From Tumebacillus_A lipolyticus (lineage in GTDB: Bacteria > Bacillota > Bacilli > Tumebacillales > Tumebacillaceae): 64,000 nt of DNA. Within the stretch, counting starts at the first letter, position 1. Every line of letters begins with the position of its first letter. The translations under genes and the position numbers were made by a program. The stretch lies in the NCBI RefSeq assembly GCF_042682745.1, contig NZ_JBHUIO010000002.1:310001-374000 (forward strand), in the 5' to 3' direction. This document shows, piece after piece, positions 18,711 to 27,792 of the stretch. The notes under the pieces are model-generated. The model did no database searches, was not told the DNA's origin, and saw only the letters and a program-made list of their open reading frames with translations.

Positions 18711-20302
18711 GTCGCACCCACCTTCTCAAAACGCCAACCGCCTTGGAAGCCAAGTCCGCTCACAGCGCCCTCTTCATCAAAATAGAATTCCGCATAAGGG
18801 AAGTCATCACCGACAAACCGTTCATGATCCACCGCCATCAACAGGCCAGCACTCCCTTCATGATCTTGAAAGCGGAGCAGAGAATCCCCTTCGACGGTGA
18901 CATGGAGCGTCAAGACGCCACAATGCGAATAGGTGCCCGCATAGCGGGTGAGTTGCTCGCGCCCGAGCACAAACGCTGGGTCATAGTCGATGCGCTTGAG
19001 CGGTGTTTTGTTCAGCATCAGATAGCGGGTCGGCCCCTCCGCCTCCGGGATAAACCCGACAGATGCCACTTCGTTTCCTTCCCCATCAACAGCGAGGTAG
19101 AGCTCGTCCCGAACATGGCGCATGGTGAACGACTCCCCTTGCACGACCAAGCGCAGAGATCCCGCCTCAGAGGCAATCTCAAGCAATCCGATCTTCTCGC
19201 CCAAATAAAAGCCCGGAGGGCGGTCGATCTCCAGCGGCTTCGGCAAAAGGTTGACCGACAGCTCCTTCGCTGCTGGCAGGAGATCATCAAACGCGCGGTT
19301 GACGATCTTCATCACATCGAGGTCGCGGTTGTGCAGCACCACGACCGCGACCTGCTCTTGCGGTGCGGTGACAAGTGCGCTGCAGAAGGAGTGAAGGCCA
19401 CCAAAATGGCGCACCTGCAGGATGTCTTTGTAGTAGGATAAGATAAAATGCAATCCGTACGCCGAAGGAATTCCTGAGAATAAATCGGCATGCGGCTTGT
19501 GCATCTCCGCGACCCACCGCGGGTGCAGATACGCTTGCCCGTCGATCTGCCCTTCGTTGATGTGCATGATCGCAAAGCGAGCCATGTCCAGCACGTTTGA
19601 CAGCACGCCGAGCGCTGGCGCATCTTCTGCGCTCTGCAAAACGTGTTCAACAGGGACGATCGCACCGTCTGCCCGCAGATCATGAGCGCGCGCCACCGAC
19701 GAGCATTCTGCACGCGCAGGATCGAGCGTGCTGCTGTTCATGCCAAGCGGTATGAACAGCTCCTCCTCCATCAGCCGCGCAAACGCTTTCCCCGTCACTC
19801 GCTCCGCCAGATAGCCTGCGAGCGAAGAGTTGCGATTGCTGTAGCAATAGAGCTTGCCTGGCGGTGCGAACAGCTCTTCCTGGGACAGTTGTTCGCTGGC
19901 AAAATCGGCTAACCCCGCGCTGTCGGCGCGACCGATAAATGTGCCGCCATCGCGGAAGCCCGCCTGATGGGAGAGCAACATCCGCAGCGTGATCCGCTCG
20001 GCAGCCGACTCGTCTCGCAGTCGGAAATCGGGCAAGAACTGACGAATCGGCACATCCAGTTCTACTTGACCTGCCTGCACCAGCCGCATCAAGAGCGTTC
20101 CGGTCAGCGGCTTGGTACACGATGCGATGGGGAACAATGTTTCGGCAGTCACCGGCACACCGCTTTCTCCCACGGCGGTCACACCAAAGCCTTTTGCATA
20201 GATGATCTCTTTATTCAAAACGACTGCGACAGCTACACCTGGCACGCGGGCAGTCTGCATCTCTTCCTGAATCAAACTTTCGAACCGATCAATATTTAAC
20301 AA
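18704..20302 (-). CDS. Class C beta-lactamase/PBP-like serine hydrolase, copy 1
   Basis: 532 residues from TTG 20302, which has GGAGG 7 bases upstream; a TTG one codon earlier (20305) is also possible. Motifs: SCTK near residue 60 (ASCTKPLTG), YSN near 150 (CYSNRN) and RHFG, so the catalytic set appears complete. The C-terminal 180 residues again resemble paired beta-barrel domains. There is no export signal, unlike genuine beta-lactamases or penicillin-binding proteins of Gram-positives. It is a paralogue of the overlapping downstream gene, with the same length and domain order. It is probably the first gene of a unit reading toward the NRPS. PBP-type thioesterase, esterase and peptidase remain possible functions. 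Confidence 0.86.
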   Translation of the reverse strand: MLNIDRFESLIQEEMQTARVPGVAVAVVLNKEIIYAKGFGVTAVGESGVPVTAETLFPIASCTKPLTGTLLMRLVQAGQVELDVPIRQFLPDFRLRDESAAERITLRMLLSHQAGFRDGGTFIGRADSAGLADFASEQLSQEELFAPPGKLYCYSNRNSSLAGYLAERVTGKAFARLMEEELFIPLGMNSSTLDPARAECSSVARAHDLRADGAIVPVEHVLQSAEDAPALGVLSNVLDMARFAIMHINEGQIDGQAYLHPRWVAEMHKPHADLFSGIPSAYGLHFILSYYKDILQVRHFGGLHSFCSALVTAPQEQVAVVVLHNRDLDVMKIVNRAFDDLLPAAKELSVNLLPKPLEIDRPPGFYLGEKIGLLEIASEAGSLRLVVQGESFTMRHVRDELYLAVDGEGNEVASVGFIPEAEGPTRYLMLNKTPLKRIDYDPAFVLGREQLTRYAGTYSHCGVLTLHVTVEGDSLLRFQDHEGSAGLLMAVDHERFVGDDFPYAEFYFDEEGAVSGLGFQGGWRFEKVGATC

Positions 20303-20567
20303 CAAAAATCCTCCTCTGCTGTGATAGTGGTCTCTAGCTCAGCGCTTTGAACAATGGGCTCACCCCTTCCATTTGCGTATTGTTGGGAATCGTACCATGA
20401 TTCTGCACTTTTTTCCAGTCAGTCTTTATCAGAAAATACTTCATACGCCTGTATTATGATAAACAATACGATTTACTTATATTTTTAGATTGTTTAGAAA
20501 GGTGTTGAGAATTTGGTGTAGAATGATTAGCTAGCTTAATAACTGCTGTTGAAAGGAGATTTTAGCT

Positions 20568-22232
20568 GTGACATTCTATCGTGTGGCCGTTCTGAGCACT
20601 GCGATCGGCCTTGGTCTTTTTGTCACCGCGCTCGTCCGCTTCACGCAGCCCACCATCGCTTGGTCGGATGCTTCGATTCTGTTCACACTGTTCTTGCTCT
20701 ACGCGGTGACCGAGTTTTTCCAACTCAAGCGCAAGCAGGTGATCATCTCCCTGTCGCTGAGCGTCGACTTGCTCGTCTTTTTAAAGTTTGGCCTGCTGCC
20801 CGTCGTGCTGATGAGCCAGTTGATCATCATTTTTGCGCGATGGTATCAAGAGAAAAAGCTCGACTTGGGGAAAACGTTCGCCAACGGTGCTATCTTCTTA
20901 TCCGCCTCCGTCTTCGCAGCTCTTGCTTTCTATCTGACGGGGGGCTCTCATCACGCGCAGTTGAGCGACAACTTTCTGCCGCTTTTGGCCTATATCTGTG
21001 TGCACTATCTCATCAACCATCTCGTCCTCTACCTCTTCTTCCGCTCCCTGAAGAGCACGCAGATTCGATCGTACATGTTGCATATGAAGTTCGACCTGTT
21101 CTCCACACTGTTTGCAACCTCGCTCGGCTTTATCGTCATCCTGCTCTATGAGGAGGACGGTTTGCAAGGCTTGTGGGCGTTCGGATTGCCACTCGTGCTC
21201 TGCGTCTATGTTTTCAAACTGTTTAACGATCTCTACCGCTCCTCCGCGCTGTTTCGCAACCTGACCAGCCTGACCAGCTACTTTTCGGGCGAATTGGCAA
21301 CCGATGTGATGTTCAGTCGAGTGACCTGCGAACTTCCGAAGTGGTTCGACCATGTGGAGTGCATCATCCTGGTTCACGAAGGCGAGCAGCTGGTCGTTCG
21401 CTCCGCCTCAGAAGGCTTGTCCTCACAGAGCATCCAAGCGCTGGAAAGCTACTTGAAGGCGAATCCTCCCAACCCGAAAGAGCAGATGATGAAAAAAGGG
21501 TTGCTGAGCGGCGACTTGAACGATCTCGGGTACAATACGTTGCTGGTCTCGCCGTTCACCGGAACGGATCATCATGTCGGCTACTGCTGTTTGATCGGCA
21601 CGAACAAAAGCGAATTTGATTCGACAACGCTCGATGCGACCGCCATTCTAGCGAATCAGCTGACCGTCTCCTACCGCAATGCCATGCGCTATGCCAGCAT
21701 GGAAAAACAAAGTCTCTATGACGAGATGACCCAGTTGCCCAACCATCGCTTTTTGGAGCGCCGCCTTTCTGAAGAGATGATGAGGATGACCGATGCTCCG
21801 CTCTCGCTCCTGTTGATCGACCTCGATCACTTCAAGCAGATCAACGATCGCTATGGTCATCTGGCCGGTAACACCGTCTTGGAGCGCACCGCTCGGCTCT
21901 TTGAAGATTCGGTGCGCAAAAGCGACTTTGTGGCCCGCTACGGCGGCGAGGAATTCCTCATTCTGCTTCCAGGTGCGGACAGCAGAGCCGCCTGTCGAAT
22001 CGCGGAGACCATTCGACAAAACATTTCGGCTCAGCCTTTTGCGGTCTCGACGCTCGAAGGGGAGCAGAAAACGATTCGCTTGACCGTCTCCATCGGCGTC
22101 GCCACCTACCCAGATGATGCTGTCGACGATCAGCAACTGCTGCGCTATGCGGACCGCGCCATGTACTACGGCGCGAAGCGAGCGGGTCGCAACCGCGTCT
22201 CCGCCTATCAGCAAGACAAGCGGAAACAATAA
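20568..22232 (+). CDS. Membrane diguanylate cyclase (GAF-like + GGDEF)
   Basis: 554 residues, GTG start with AAGGAGA 8 bases upstream. Residues 1-220 hold about seven or eight hydrophobic spans. A region of about 150 residues (230-380) looks like a GAF-type sensor. The C-terminal GGDEF domain (385-550) carries the active-site GGEEF and, five residues before it, RKSD, which fits the RxxD product-inhibition site. The enzyme should make cyclic di-GMP from two GTP at the membrane under feedback control. It is monocistronic, divergent from the PBP-like pair, and ends at a strong bidirectional terminator. Confidence 0.93.
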   Translation: MTFYRVAVLSTAIGLGLFVTALVRFTQPTIAWSDASILFTLFLLYAVTEFFQLKRKQVIISLSLSVDLLVFLKFGLLPVVLMSQLIIIFARWYQEKKLDLGKTFANGAIFLSASVFAALAFYLTGGSHHAQLSDNFLPLLAYICVHYLINHLVLYLFFRSLKSTQIRSYMLHMKFDLFSTLFATSLGFIVILLYEEDGLQGLWAFGLPLVLCVYVFKLFNDLYRSSALFRNLTSLTSYFSGELATDVMFSRVTCELPKWFDHVECIILVHEGEQLVVRSASEGLSSQSIQALESYLKANPPNPKEQMMKKGLLSGDLNDLGYNTLLVSPFTGTDHHVGYCCLIGTNKSEFDSTTLDATAILANQLTVSYRNAMRYASMEKQSLYDEMTQLPNHRFLERRLSEEMMRMTDAPLSLLLIDLDHFKQINDRYGHLAGNTVLERTARLFEDSVRKSDFVARYGGEEFLILLPGADSRAACRIAETIRQNISAQPFAVSTLEGEQKTIRLTVSIGVATYPDDAVDDQQLLRYADRAMYYGAKRAGRNRVSAYQQDKRKQ

Positions 22233-22243
22233 CCTGTCCCTAT

Positions 22244-22279
22244 GTGAAAAAACCGCTCTCAGGAGAGCGGCTTTTTCAC
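22244..22279. terminator. Bidirectional terminator between diguanylate cyclase and HipA-like gene
   Basis: A stem of about 17 pairs, CCGCTCTC-AG-GAGAGCGG flanked by A- and T-tracts (GTGAAAAA / TTTTTCAC), serves both convergent genes and overlaps the 3' end of the minus-strand gene. Confidence 0.9.
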
Positions 22280-23073
22280 GTGTTGCACTCTTTCTCCCCC
22301 GCATATTGCAACCAGCGATCGATCACCATGCGCAAACGCTGCTGTCTGAAGAGCAGCAACCGCTTGATAAACTGGCGTTCTCTGCTCTGCATATAGCCAC
22401 GAGGGACACAGCGAATGGCTGCATCGATGTCTGCCAGGCGCATCTCTTCGATCTTGCGGATCATCGGCTCCAAAGTGTCGCTGTTCGATTGACAGGCGAG
22501 CAGACCTTGTGGGACATTGTAAAATCGCCACAGCTGATCCCAGATCGGCGTGTTCCAAGCGCCGCGCTTCCATTTGCGCGGTGAACCGTACAACGTATGG
22601 CCGTGGTCGATCAAATACCATCCGTAGCGCTCATCGGAAGAATTGCGATAGAGGATCAAGTTTCTCCCCTTGGCGCGGTCGATGTTGGTGATCCAGGCGT
22701 CAAACACGACCATCTGGGCGAGAAGTTCATGTCGATCGACGTGCTGCTCGGGAGCCGACTTGACCGTTTCATCCGCATCGCGCCAGGTGATCACTTCTGC
22801 CGCATCGATCTCCCGAGAGATCAGCCCTTCCTGCGGAATGCCATTCGGGCCTCTGACAGTGGCGAGCTCCAACTCGCTGACCGGAAAGCCGAGCCGTTTG
22901 GCAAGGGAGGCAGCGATCAACTCGTTGGCGATCATCGGGCCGGAAAAATACCATTGATCTTTGGTGGCAAATTTAAAATACCCACGTTTGTTCCCGGCGC
23001 TGCGCACGCGCCAGACATGGCCTTGCCGTTTTTCTTTCCAGACCTGTTCGAGGAACCACCGCTCTGTGAACAA
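22276..23073 (-). CDS. HipA-like kinase domain protein
   Basis: 265 residues from TTG 23073, two bases after the stop of the glycosyltransferase gene and preceded by GGGGGAGGGGGAG. Longer in-frame starts would lie deep inside the upstream gene. Kinase-like features: KRGYFKF near residue 25 (candidate ATP-binding Lys), a DAWITNIDRAKGRNLIL segment matching the HipA catalytic loop (D..N..R...N), and LIDHGHTLYG as the metal-binding Asp. There is no adjacent HipB antitoxin gene, so this is not a standard toxin-antitoxin pair. It belongs to the stand-alone HipA-like proteins of Bacilli. The substrate is unknown; the tight pairing with a GT4 gene is notable. Confidence 0.78.
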   Translation of the reverse strand: MFTERWFLEQVWKEKRQGHVWRVRSAGNKRGYFKFATKDQWYFSGPMIANELIAASLAKRLGFPVSELELATVRGPNGIPQEGLISREIDAAEVITWRDADETVKSAPEQHVDRHELLAQMVVFDAWITNIDRAKGRNLILYRNSSDERYGWYLIDHGHTLYGSPRKWKRGAWNTPIWDQLWRFYNVPQGLLACQSNSDTLEPMIRKIEEMRLADIDAAIRCVPRGYMQSRERQFIKRLLLFRQQRLRMVIDRWLQYAGEKECNT

Positions 23074-23075
23074 GC

Positions 23076-24191
23076 TTACTCCCCCTCCCCCGCAAGCAAC
23101 GACTGAAAGAGCTCTCGATAACGGTGTGCGACCTGCGACCAGCCGAACTTGGCAGCCAATTCTTTTCCTTGCCGAACCCGCCGATCGGTGCACGCCTGAT
23201 CATCCCACATTTTGAAAACCGCTTCGCAGATGCTGACCGGTTCAACTTCTGGAATGATGGAAGCGACACTCTCATCGACGAGATGTACGAGACCTCCGCA
23301 TTGAGTGGACACGAGCGGAACGCCTGCTGCTAACGCTTCGAGAGCGACCAAACAGAACGATTCGTTGCGGCTGGGCACGATGACCGCTCCCACGTCCGCA
23401 TACATCTGCTGGACCTGATTGTGCATCTGGAAGCCTAACCAACTGATCGAGTCGTTTAGATCGAGCTGTTCCGATAGCTGATACAGATGCTCCAGATACC
23501 GCTCGGAGCCTGTGCCGATCACGATCAGCTTGACAAGAGGTTGTTGCTCCCGGAGCAAGGAAACCGCATAGAGCAGCTCTTCGATTCCTTTTGAGCGCAC
23601 CAAACGTCCGACGAACAGCAGGTGGTACCGATTCGGGCGAAAGGACACTTCGGGGGATGTCACTCCATTGGGAATCACGAAGATCTTCTGCGCATAGGCA
23701 GGATGTTTGCGCACGATTTCCTCCAGCAACCAGCCGCTGGGCACGATGATCGAATCGCTATGTTCAAAAAGGAGCGCTTGGCGCAGCACCATCTCCTCCC
23801 GCCCAGCGGAGGCGTGCTCTTGGAAGACGAGCGAGTGACACGTATAGACGAGCGGAACTTGCCACTTCGCTTTGCAGGCGAGTGCGAGCTCACAGCATTG
23901 AACGCTGTGCACGTGGAGCAGTGCGGGTCGATCTTCTCTCGTCTGATCGAGCCAGCTTTCGATCGCTTTAGGAAAAAAGATCTTGGGCGATGTGTAGGGC
24001 AAACTTGGAAAGCGGATGATCTTGAGGTTATCGATCGACTGGACCTGTACGGTGTCACCCTGTCCTTTGGTGATCACAGTCAAACGGAGTGTTCCTTCCT
24101 CGGCCAACGCAGCGGACAGCTCGGTGGCGACAATGCCTAAACCCCCGATAATCTGTGGATGAAATTCATTGGTCAAGACCATAATTCTCAT
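23076..24191 (-). CDS. GT4-family glycosyltransferase
   Basis: 371 residues. Start taken at ATG 24191 with GAGGTGAG upstream, because the family N-terminus MRIMVLTNEFHP and the glycine-rich loop IIGGLGIVATEL follow at once; the frame continues 45 codons upstream without similarity. The C-terminal Rossmann half has VGRLVRSKGIEELL and the E-x7-E-like sequence SRNESFCLVALEALAAGVP typical of GT-B retaining enzymes. It probably transfers a sugar from a nucleotide sugar to a glycan, lipid or small molecule in the cytoplasm. It is co-transcribed with the HipA-like gene. Acceptor unknown. Confidence 0.9.
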   Translation of the reverse strand: MRIMVLTNEFHPQIIGGLGIVATELSAALAEEGTLRLTVITKGQGDTVQVQSIDNLKIIRFPSLPYTSPKIFFPKAIESWLDQTREDRPALLHVHSVQCCELALACKAKWQVPLVYTCHSLVFQEHASAGREEMVLRQALLFEHSDSIIVPSGWLLEEIVRKHPAYAQKIFVIPNGVTSPEVSFRPNRYHLLFVGRLVRSKGIEELLYAVSLLREQQPLVKLIVIGTGSERYLEHLYQLSEQLDLNDSISWLGFQMHNQVQQMYADVGAVIVPSRNESFCLVALEALAAGVPLVSTQCGGLVHLVDESVASIIPEVEPVSICEAVFKMWDDQACTDRRVRQGKELAAKFGWSQVAHRYRELFQSLLAGEGE

Positions 24192-24382
24192 CCCGCTCAC
24201 CTCATCGGAATTGCAACCCGATTTCTGCAATGCGAAATGTGGTTGCGATTCTGTCAATTTTCTATTAGGGTATGGGAAGAGAGCGCATTTCGGGTCGGAC
24301 AGAAGCCTATTCGAGATCGCTCGCAACTTTTTGTGTTGTCCTTCGTACTAGTAGATGTATTCAGAAAAGGAGTGGATCTTGG

Positions 24383-24898
24383 TTGGATCTCTTGCTGATG
24401 ATTCTAGGTGTCATCATCGCCTCGCTCTTCATGCTGGGCGCGTTGTTCACCACACTTGTACCTGTACTCCCAGGTGGTGCGCTCCTCGTCATTCCTGGGG
24501 CGCTGATCTATGGATGGATCGTTGACTTTTCGCCGTTTTCGGTTGCCTTCTGGATTGGACAGGCGGTTTTGATCATCGTCAACATGCTTTCAGACAATGT
24601 GGCGCAGGTGTTCGGTATTAAAAAGATGGGTGGATCGAAGGCCGGTATGATCGGGGGCACGATCGGGATGTTCGTTCTCCCGCTGGTGATCTCTCCGCTC
24701 GGTCCCCTCGCTCTGATCTTCGGGCCGCTGCTCGGCGCGGTCATCGGTGCGATGGTCGGCGAGCTGTACATGCGCCGCAAGCGGGATGAAGTGATTAAAG
24801 TTGGTCTTGGTTCTGCACTCAGCTTTCTGGCGGGCACCTTCTTTAAGGTGTTGCTCGTCGGCGTGCAGATCGTTTGGTTCTACATCGCCATTTTTTAA
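24383..24898 (+). CDS. DUF456 family membrane protein
   Basis: 171 residues from TTG 24383, with AAGGAG about 10 bases upstream; the upstream part of the open frame looks non-coding. It is almost entirely hydrophobic with four to five spans, rich in Gly and Pro, with VPVLPGGALLVIPGALIYGW near residue 30 and KKMGGSKAGMIGGTIGMF in the middle, both typical of DUF456. A short basic patch (MRRKRDEV) lies between spans. The function of this family is unknown; it sits in the cytoplasmic membrane. Followed by a strong terminator, so monocistronic. Confidence 0.85.
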   Translation: MDLLLMILGVIIASLFMLGALFTTLVPVLPGGALLVIPGALIYGWIVDFSPFSVAFWIGQAVLIIVNMLSDNVAQVFGIKKMGGSKAGMIGGTIGMFVLPLVISPLGPLALIFGPLLGAVIGAMVGELYMRRKRDEVIKVGLGSALSFLAGTFFKVLLVGVQIVWFYIAIF

Positions 24899-24921
24899 AA
24901 ACATCTAGGCTCCACGGTTTG

Positions 24922-24966
24922 CCCTCCTCGTTCTTGGGTATAGTACCAAGAAAAGGAGGGTGTTTT
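24922..24966 (+). terminator. Intrinsic terminator after DUF456 gene
   Basis: A long hairpin, CCCTCCT and TTCTTGG pairing with CCAAGAA and AGGAGGG across a small internal loop, is followed by TGTTTTT. Confidence 0.85.
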
Positions 24967-25159
24967 TATGAGTTGAAACCGCTCCACGATCCGGAGCGTC
25001 AATCCGCATGAGAGAGGTGTAGCTTCCGATCCGTCCACACCTCGTTGAGCCCCCTACGCCTTAGACACATCGGGTGGGCGGTTTGCGTATGATAGAAGAC
25101 CACTCCCCCATCTCACCATTCGCAGGAGCTCGCTCCTTTAAAAGAAAGGGTGCAAAGCG

Positions 25160-26530
25160 ATGAAAAAGTATCATTTTGTTGGTATCAAAGGGACTGGAAT
25201 GAGCGCATTGGCGCAGTTGTACGCACGAATGGGTTATGAGGTGTCCGGATCGGACAGTCAAGAGGTGTTTTTTACAGATGAATTGCTCTCGAATGCGGGG
25301 ATCACATATATCGGCTTACCGTCGCCAGAACGCGTCGAAAATGTGGATCTAGTTGTTCACTCTTCTGCTTACAGCCATGATCATATTGAGATCAAACGAG
25401 CGCTTGAGCTCGGAATTCCGGTCTATACCTATCCAGAATTGCTCGGCCAACTGACCAGAGAGCGTCCCGCGATTCTGATCTCCGGCACGCATGGCAAAAC
25501 GACGACCACCTCGATGATCGGAGCGTTGCTCACGCACCATGAGCTGGATCCGATGGTGGTCATCGGAAGTAAAAACTATAACATCGGCAGCAATGCGCGG
25601 TTCGGAGAAGGGATGCTGGTGGCAGAAGCGTGCGAGTACAAACGGAACTTTTTAAATTACAATCCGCAGATGTTGATCGTCAACAACATCGACTGGGATC
25701 ATCCAGACTATTTTAAAGATCATGATGATGTTCACCTGGCCTTCCAAGAGCTTGTCGACAAGTTGCCAGCTGACGGTCTGCTCATCGCTTGCGGGGATGA
25801 CAGTCGATGTCGAATGTTAAAGAGCAAGAGCAAAGTGCTCCTCTTCGGCCTGCAGTCGACCAATGACATCTACGCGAGCAACATCGAAGAGGTGCGCGGC
25901 ATGTTGCGCTTCGATGTGTGGGAAGGCAGCACACCGCTCGGAACGGTACAATTCAGGTCGCTCGGGCAGCACAATGTTTTGAACGCGCTGGCCACGATCG
26001 CTCTCGCCCGCCACATGAATCTATCATTCGAAATGGTAAAAGAATCCTTGCACGAATTTCAAGGCGTATACAGGCGGTTCGACTATTTGGGACGCCTTGG
26101 CCAGATGGAGTTTTATGACGACTACGCACATCACCCAAGCGAGATTCAGACAACGCTCCGAGCGGTCAAAAACTCCTTTCCAGAGGAGCGCCTGATCACC
26201 GTATTTCAGCCCCACACCTATTCGCGCACGAAAAAATTTCTGCAGGAGTTTGCCGATTCCCTGACCCTTTCAGATGAAGTCCTGCTCGTCAAACTGTTCT
26301 CCTCCGCTCGTGAAACAGATCCGGGTGATCAGCTGTCCGAACAATTGGCCGAAGCGATTCGCGAGCGCGGCAAGATGGTGACGTTCGTTGAGGATCTGGA
26401 ACAAGGCAGCCAATTTTTGCGTCAATATGCAAAAGATAAGCAAGGCATCGTGCTGACGATGGGCGCTGGAAATGTGCGTGGAATCGGCGAAGATTCGATC
26501 TCTCTGTTGATCGAGTCGAAATCTGAATGA
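25160..26530 (+). CDS. murC: UDP-N-acetylmuramate--L-alanine ligase
   Basis: 456 residues, normal for MurC. The N-terminal Rossmann motif HFVGIKGTGMSALAQ (residues 5-19) is followed by the ATP-binding loop GTHGKTTTTSMIG near 110 and DDYAHHPSEI near 320, the Mur ligase signature. It joins L-alanine to UDP-MurNAc in cytoplasmic peptidoglycan precursor synthesis. The ATG is preceded by AAAGAAAGGGTG. The gene stands alone here, with a terminator before it (DUF456) and directly after it. The related Mpl (murein peptide ligase) is less likely in this phylum. Confidence 0.93.
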   Translation: MKKYHFVGIKGTGMSALAQLYARMGYEVSGSDSQEVFFTDELLSNAGITYIGLPSPERVENVDLVVHSSAYSHDHIEIKRALELGIPVYTYPELLGQLTRERPAILISGTHGKTTTTSMIGALLTHHELDPMVVIGSKNYNIGSNARFGEGMLVAEACEYKRNFLNYNPQMLIVNNIDWDHPDYFKDHDDVHLAFQELVDKLPADGLLIACGDDSRCRMLKSKSKVLLFGLQSTNDIYASNIEEVRGMLRFDVWEGSTPLGTVQFRSLGQHNVLNALATIALARHMNLSFEMVKESLHEFQGVYRRFDYLGRLGQMEFYDDYAHHPSEIQTTLRAVKNSFPEERLITVFQPHTYSRTKKFLQEFADSLTLSDEVLLVKLFSSARETDPGDQLSEQLAEAIRERGKMVTFVEDLEQGSQFLRQYAKDKQGIVLTMGAGNVRGIGEDSISLLIESKSE

Positions 26531-26541
26531 TTCGGGAGAAG

Positions 26542-26569
26542 AAAAGCTGCCAATTTAGGCGGCTTTTTT
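26542..26569 (+). terminator. Intrinsic terminator after murC
   Basis: AAAAGCTGCC / GGCGGCTTTT (one G-T pair) with a six-base loop is followed by a T-tract, 12 bases after the stop. Confidence 0.9.
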
Positions 26570-26767
26570 GTATTCCCCTCTAAATGCCCGCAGATTCGAT
26601 TTTGATGTGAAGATGGGCAATTCCATTGCCAATTGAAAATAACGCTATAGAGAAGCAAATAGAAGGGGTGTTTTCTGAACTAATGTCCAGATTATGTAAA
26701 TTCAGTGCAAGCAACTACCGCTTTCGAGGCGAGATGTTTGAGAAAAAGAAATCGAGCAATAAATATG

Positions 26768-26794
26768 GCGATAATAACCTGTTATCGCTATAAT
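26768..26794 (+). promoter_or_regulatory. Inverted-repeat operator candidate and -10 box upstream of the recombinase
   Basis: GCGATAA-N7-TTATCGC (26768-26788) directly abuts TATAAT (26789-26794). The repeat fills the place where the -35 and spacer should be, as an autorepressor or silencer site would. No strong -35 is visible (TGGCGA at the right distance). Confidence 0.45.
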
Positions 26795-26832
26795 AGAAAC
26801 ATAAAGAGTTCCAGATGAAAGGAATGGTAGTT

Positions 26833-27792
26833 ATGACAGATTCCAATCGTGATCTCACCATACAGACAGGAACGTACGTTCCTAGTGTAGCACAAGAGAT
26901 GGGTGTCTTGCACGATGAACATCTGTTCACTCTCTTCCTCAACCGTCCACGTCCAAAACAGTGGTCGAAGATGACCCGTAAAGCATACCACCGCGATCTT
27001 GAATCTTTTACCAAGTTTATTGAAGGGACTCCCCTTGCCCAGGTCACCTATGTGCAACTGGTCGAATATTGTTACACCCTGCAGCACTATTCGCCTGCTA
27101 CACAACAGCGGATGATCAACCTGATGCGATCGCTCTTTCTGTTTGCCCATCGACTCGGCTATATTCAGCGCAACCCGGCCGTCCTGATCGCCGCTCCTCG
27201 CGTGCCGATCAGAGCGACGCATAAACGGTCGCTGACCGTCCAAGAAGCGCAGCGCCTATTAGAGACTGCCAAGCGGCTCGATCGCGCTTATCTGATGGTC
27301 GTCTTGTTGATCACCACCGGCGTGCGTGTTGAAGAGTTGTGCCAGGGCAACTGGGGGGATCTCTATGAGGATATGCGGGGCAATATCGGGTGGATGGTGC
27401 GCGGGAAAGGCGACAAGGATCGACCTGTCTTGATCCGCCCAGACGTTTGGGCGCTGTTGCAAGAGTTTCGCATAAGCAACGGGCTGAGCCCCGATCTCGA
27501 TCATCGCGACAAAACACCGCTGCTCTTCACCAGACGCTTCACCCGCTATCGGCAGAACGGAGTTCGAGACATGATGTACCGTCTATCAGATGCGGCCGGC
27601 CTCTCTCGGCGGATCTCCCCGCATATTTTGCGCCATACGTGCGCTACTTTTTCATTGGAAGCGGAAGCCCCGCTCCTGCAGGTGCAGCGTCAGATGGGGC
27701 ACGAAAGCTTGCGCACCACCGAGCGATATCTCCATGACATCCGCGAGCTGTCCGAAAGTGCCGGTGCTTATATCAACCAGGTGACATTGTAA
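26833..27792 (+). CDS. Tyrosine recombinase (phage-integrase family)
   Basis: 319 residues from ATG 26833, with AAAGGA 9 bases upstream; an ATG at 26815 has a poor site. The N-terminal SAM-like core-binding domain (residues 25-125) is followed by the catalytic domain with Arg in TTGVRVEEL, HILRHTCATF (HxxR), GHESLRTTERYLH (H...Y). All five catalytic positions R-K/H-H-R-Y appear present. It is XerC/D-sized but lies outside the usual codV/xerD context and stands alone, with no adjacent excisionase or phage genes. It cuts and rejoins DNA at short sites. It may belong to a decayed mobile element, given the damaged sequence just downstream. Confidence 0.9.
   Translation: MTDSNRDLTIQTGTYVPSVAQEMGVLHDEHLFTLFLNRPRPKQWSKMTRKAYHRDLESFTKFIEGTPLAQVTYVQLVEYCYTLQHYSPATQQRMINLMRSLFLFAHRLGYIQRNPAVLIAAPRVPIRATHKRSLTVQEAQRLLETAKRLDRAYLMVVLLITTGVRVEELCQGNWGDLYEDMRGNIGWMVRGKGDKDRPVLIRPDVWALLQEFRISNGLSPDLDHRDKTPLLFTRRFTRYRQNGVRDMMYRLSDAAGLSRRISPHILRHTCATFSLEAEAPLLQVQRQMGHESLRTTERYLHDIRELSESAGAYINQVTL

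Noticed and set aside
17109..20302. The PBP-like pair as beta-lactam resistance genes
   Set aside because: No signal peptide or lipobox is present in either, and the extra C-terminal barrels are not found in beta-lactamases; cytoplasmic esterase, peptidase or thioesterase roles fit better.
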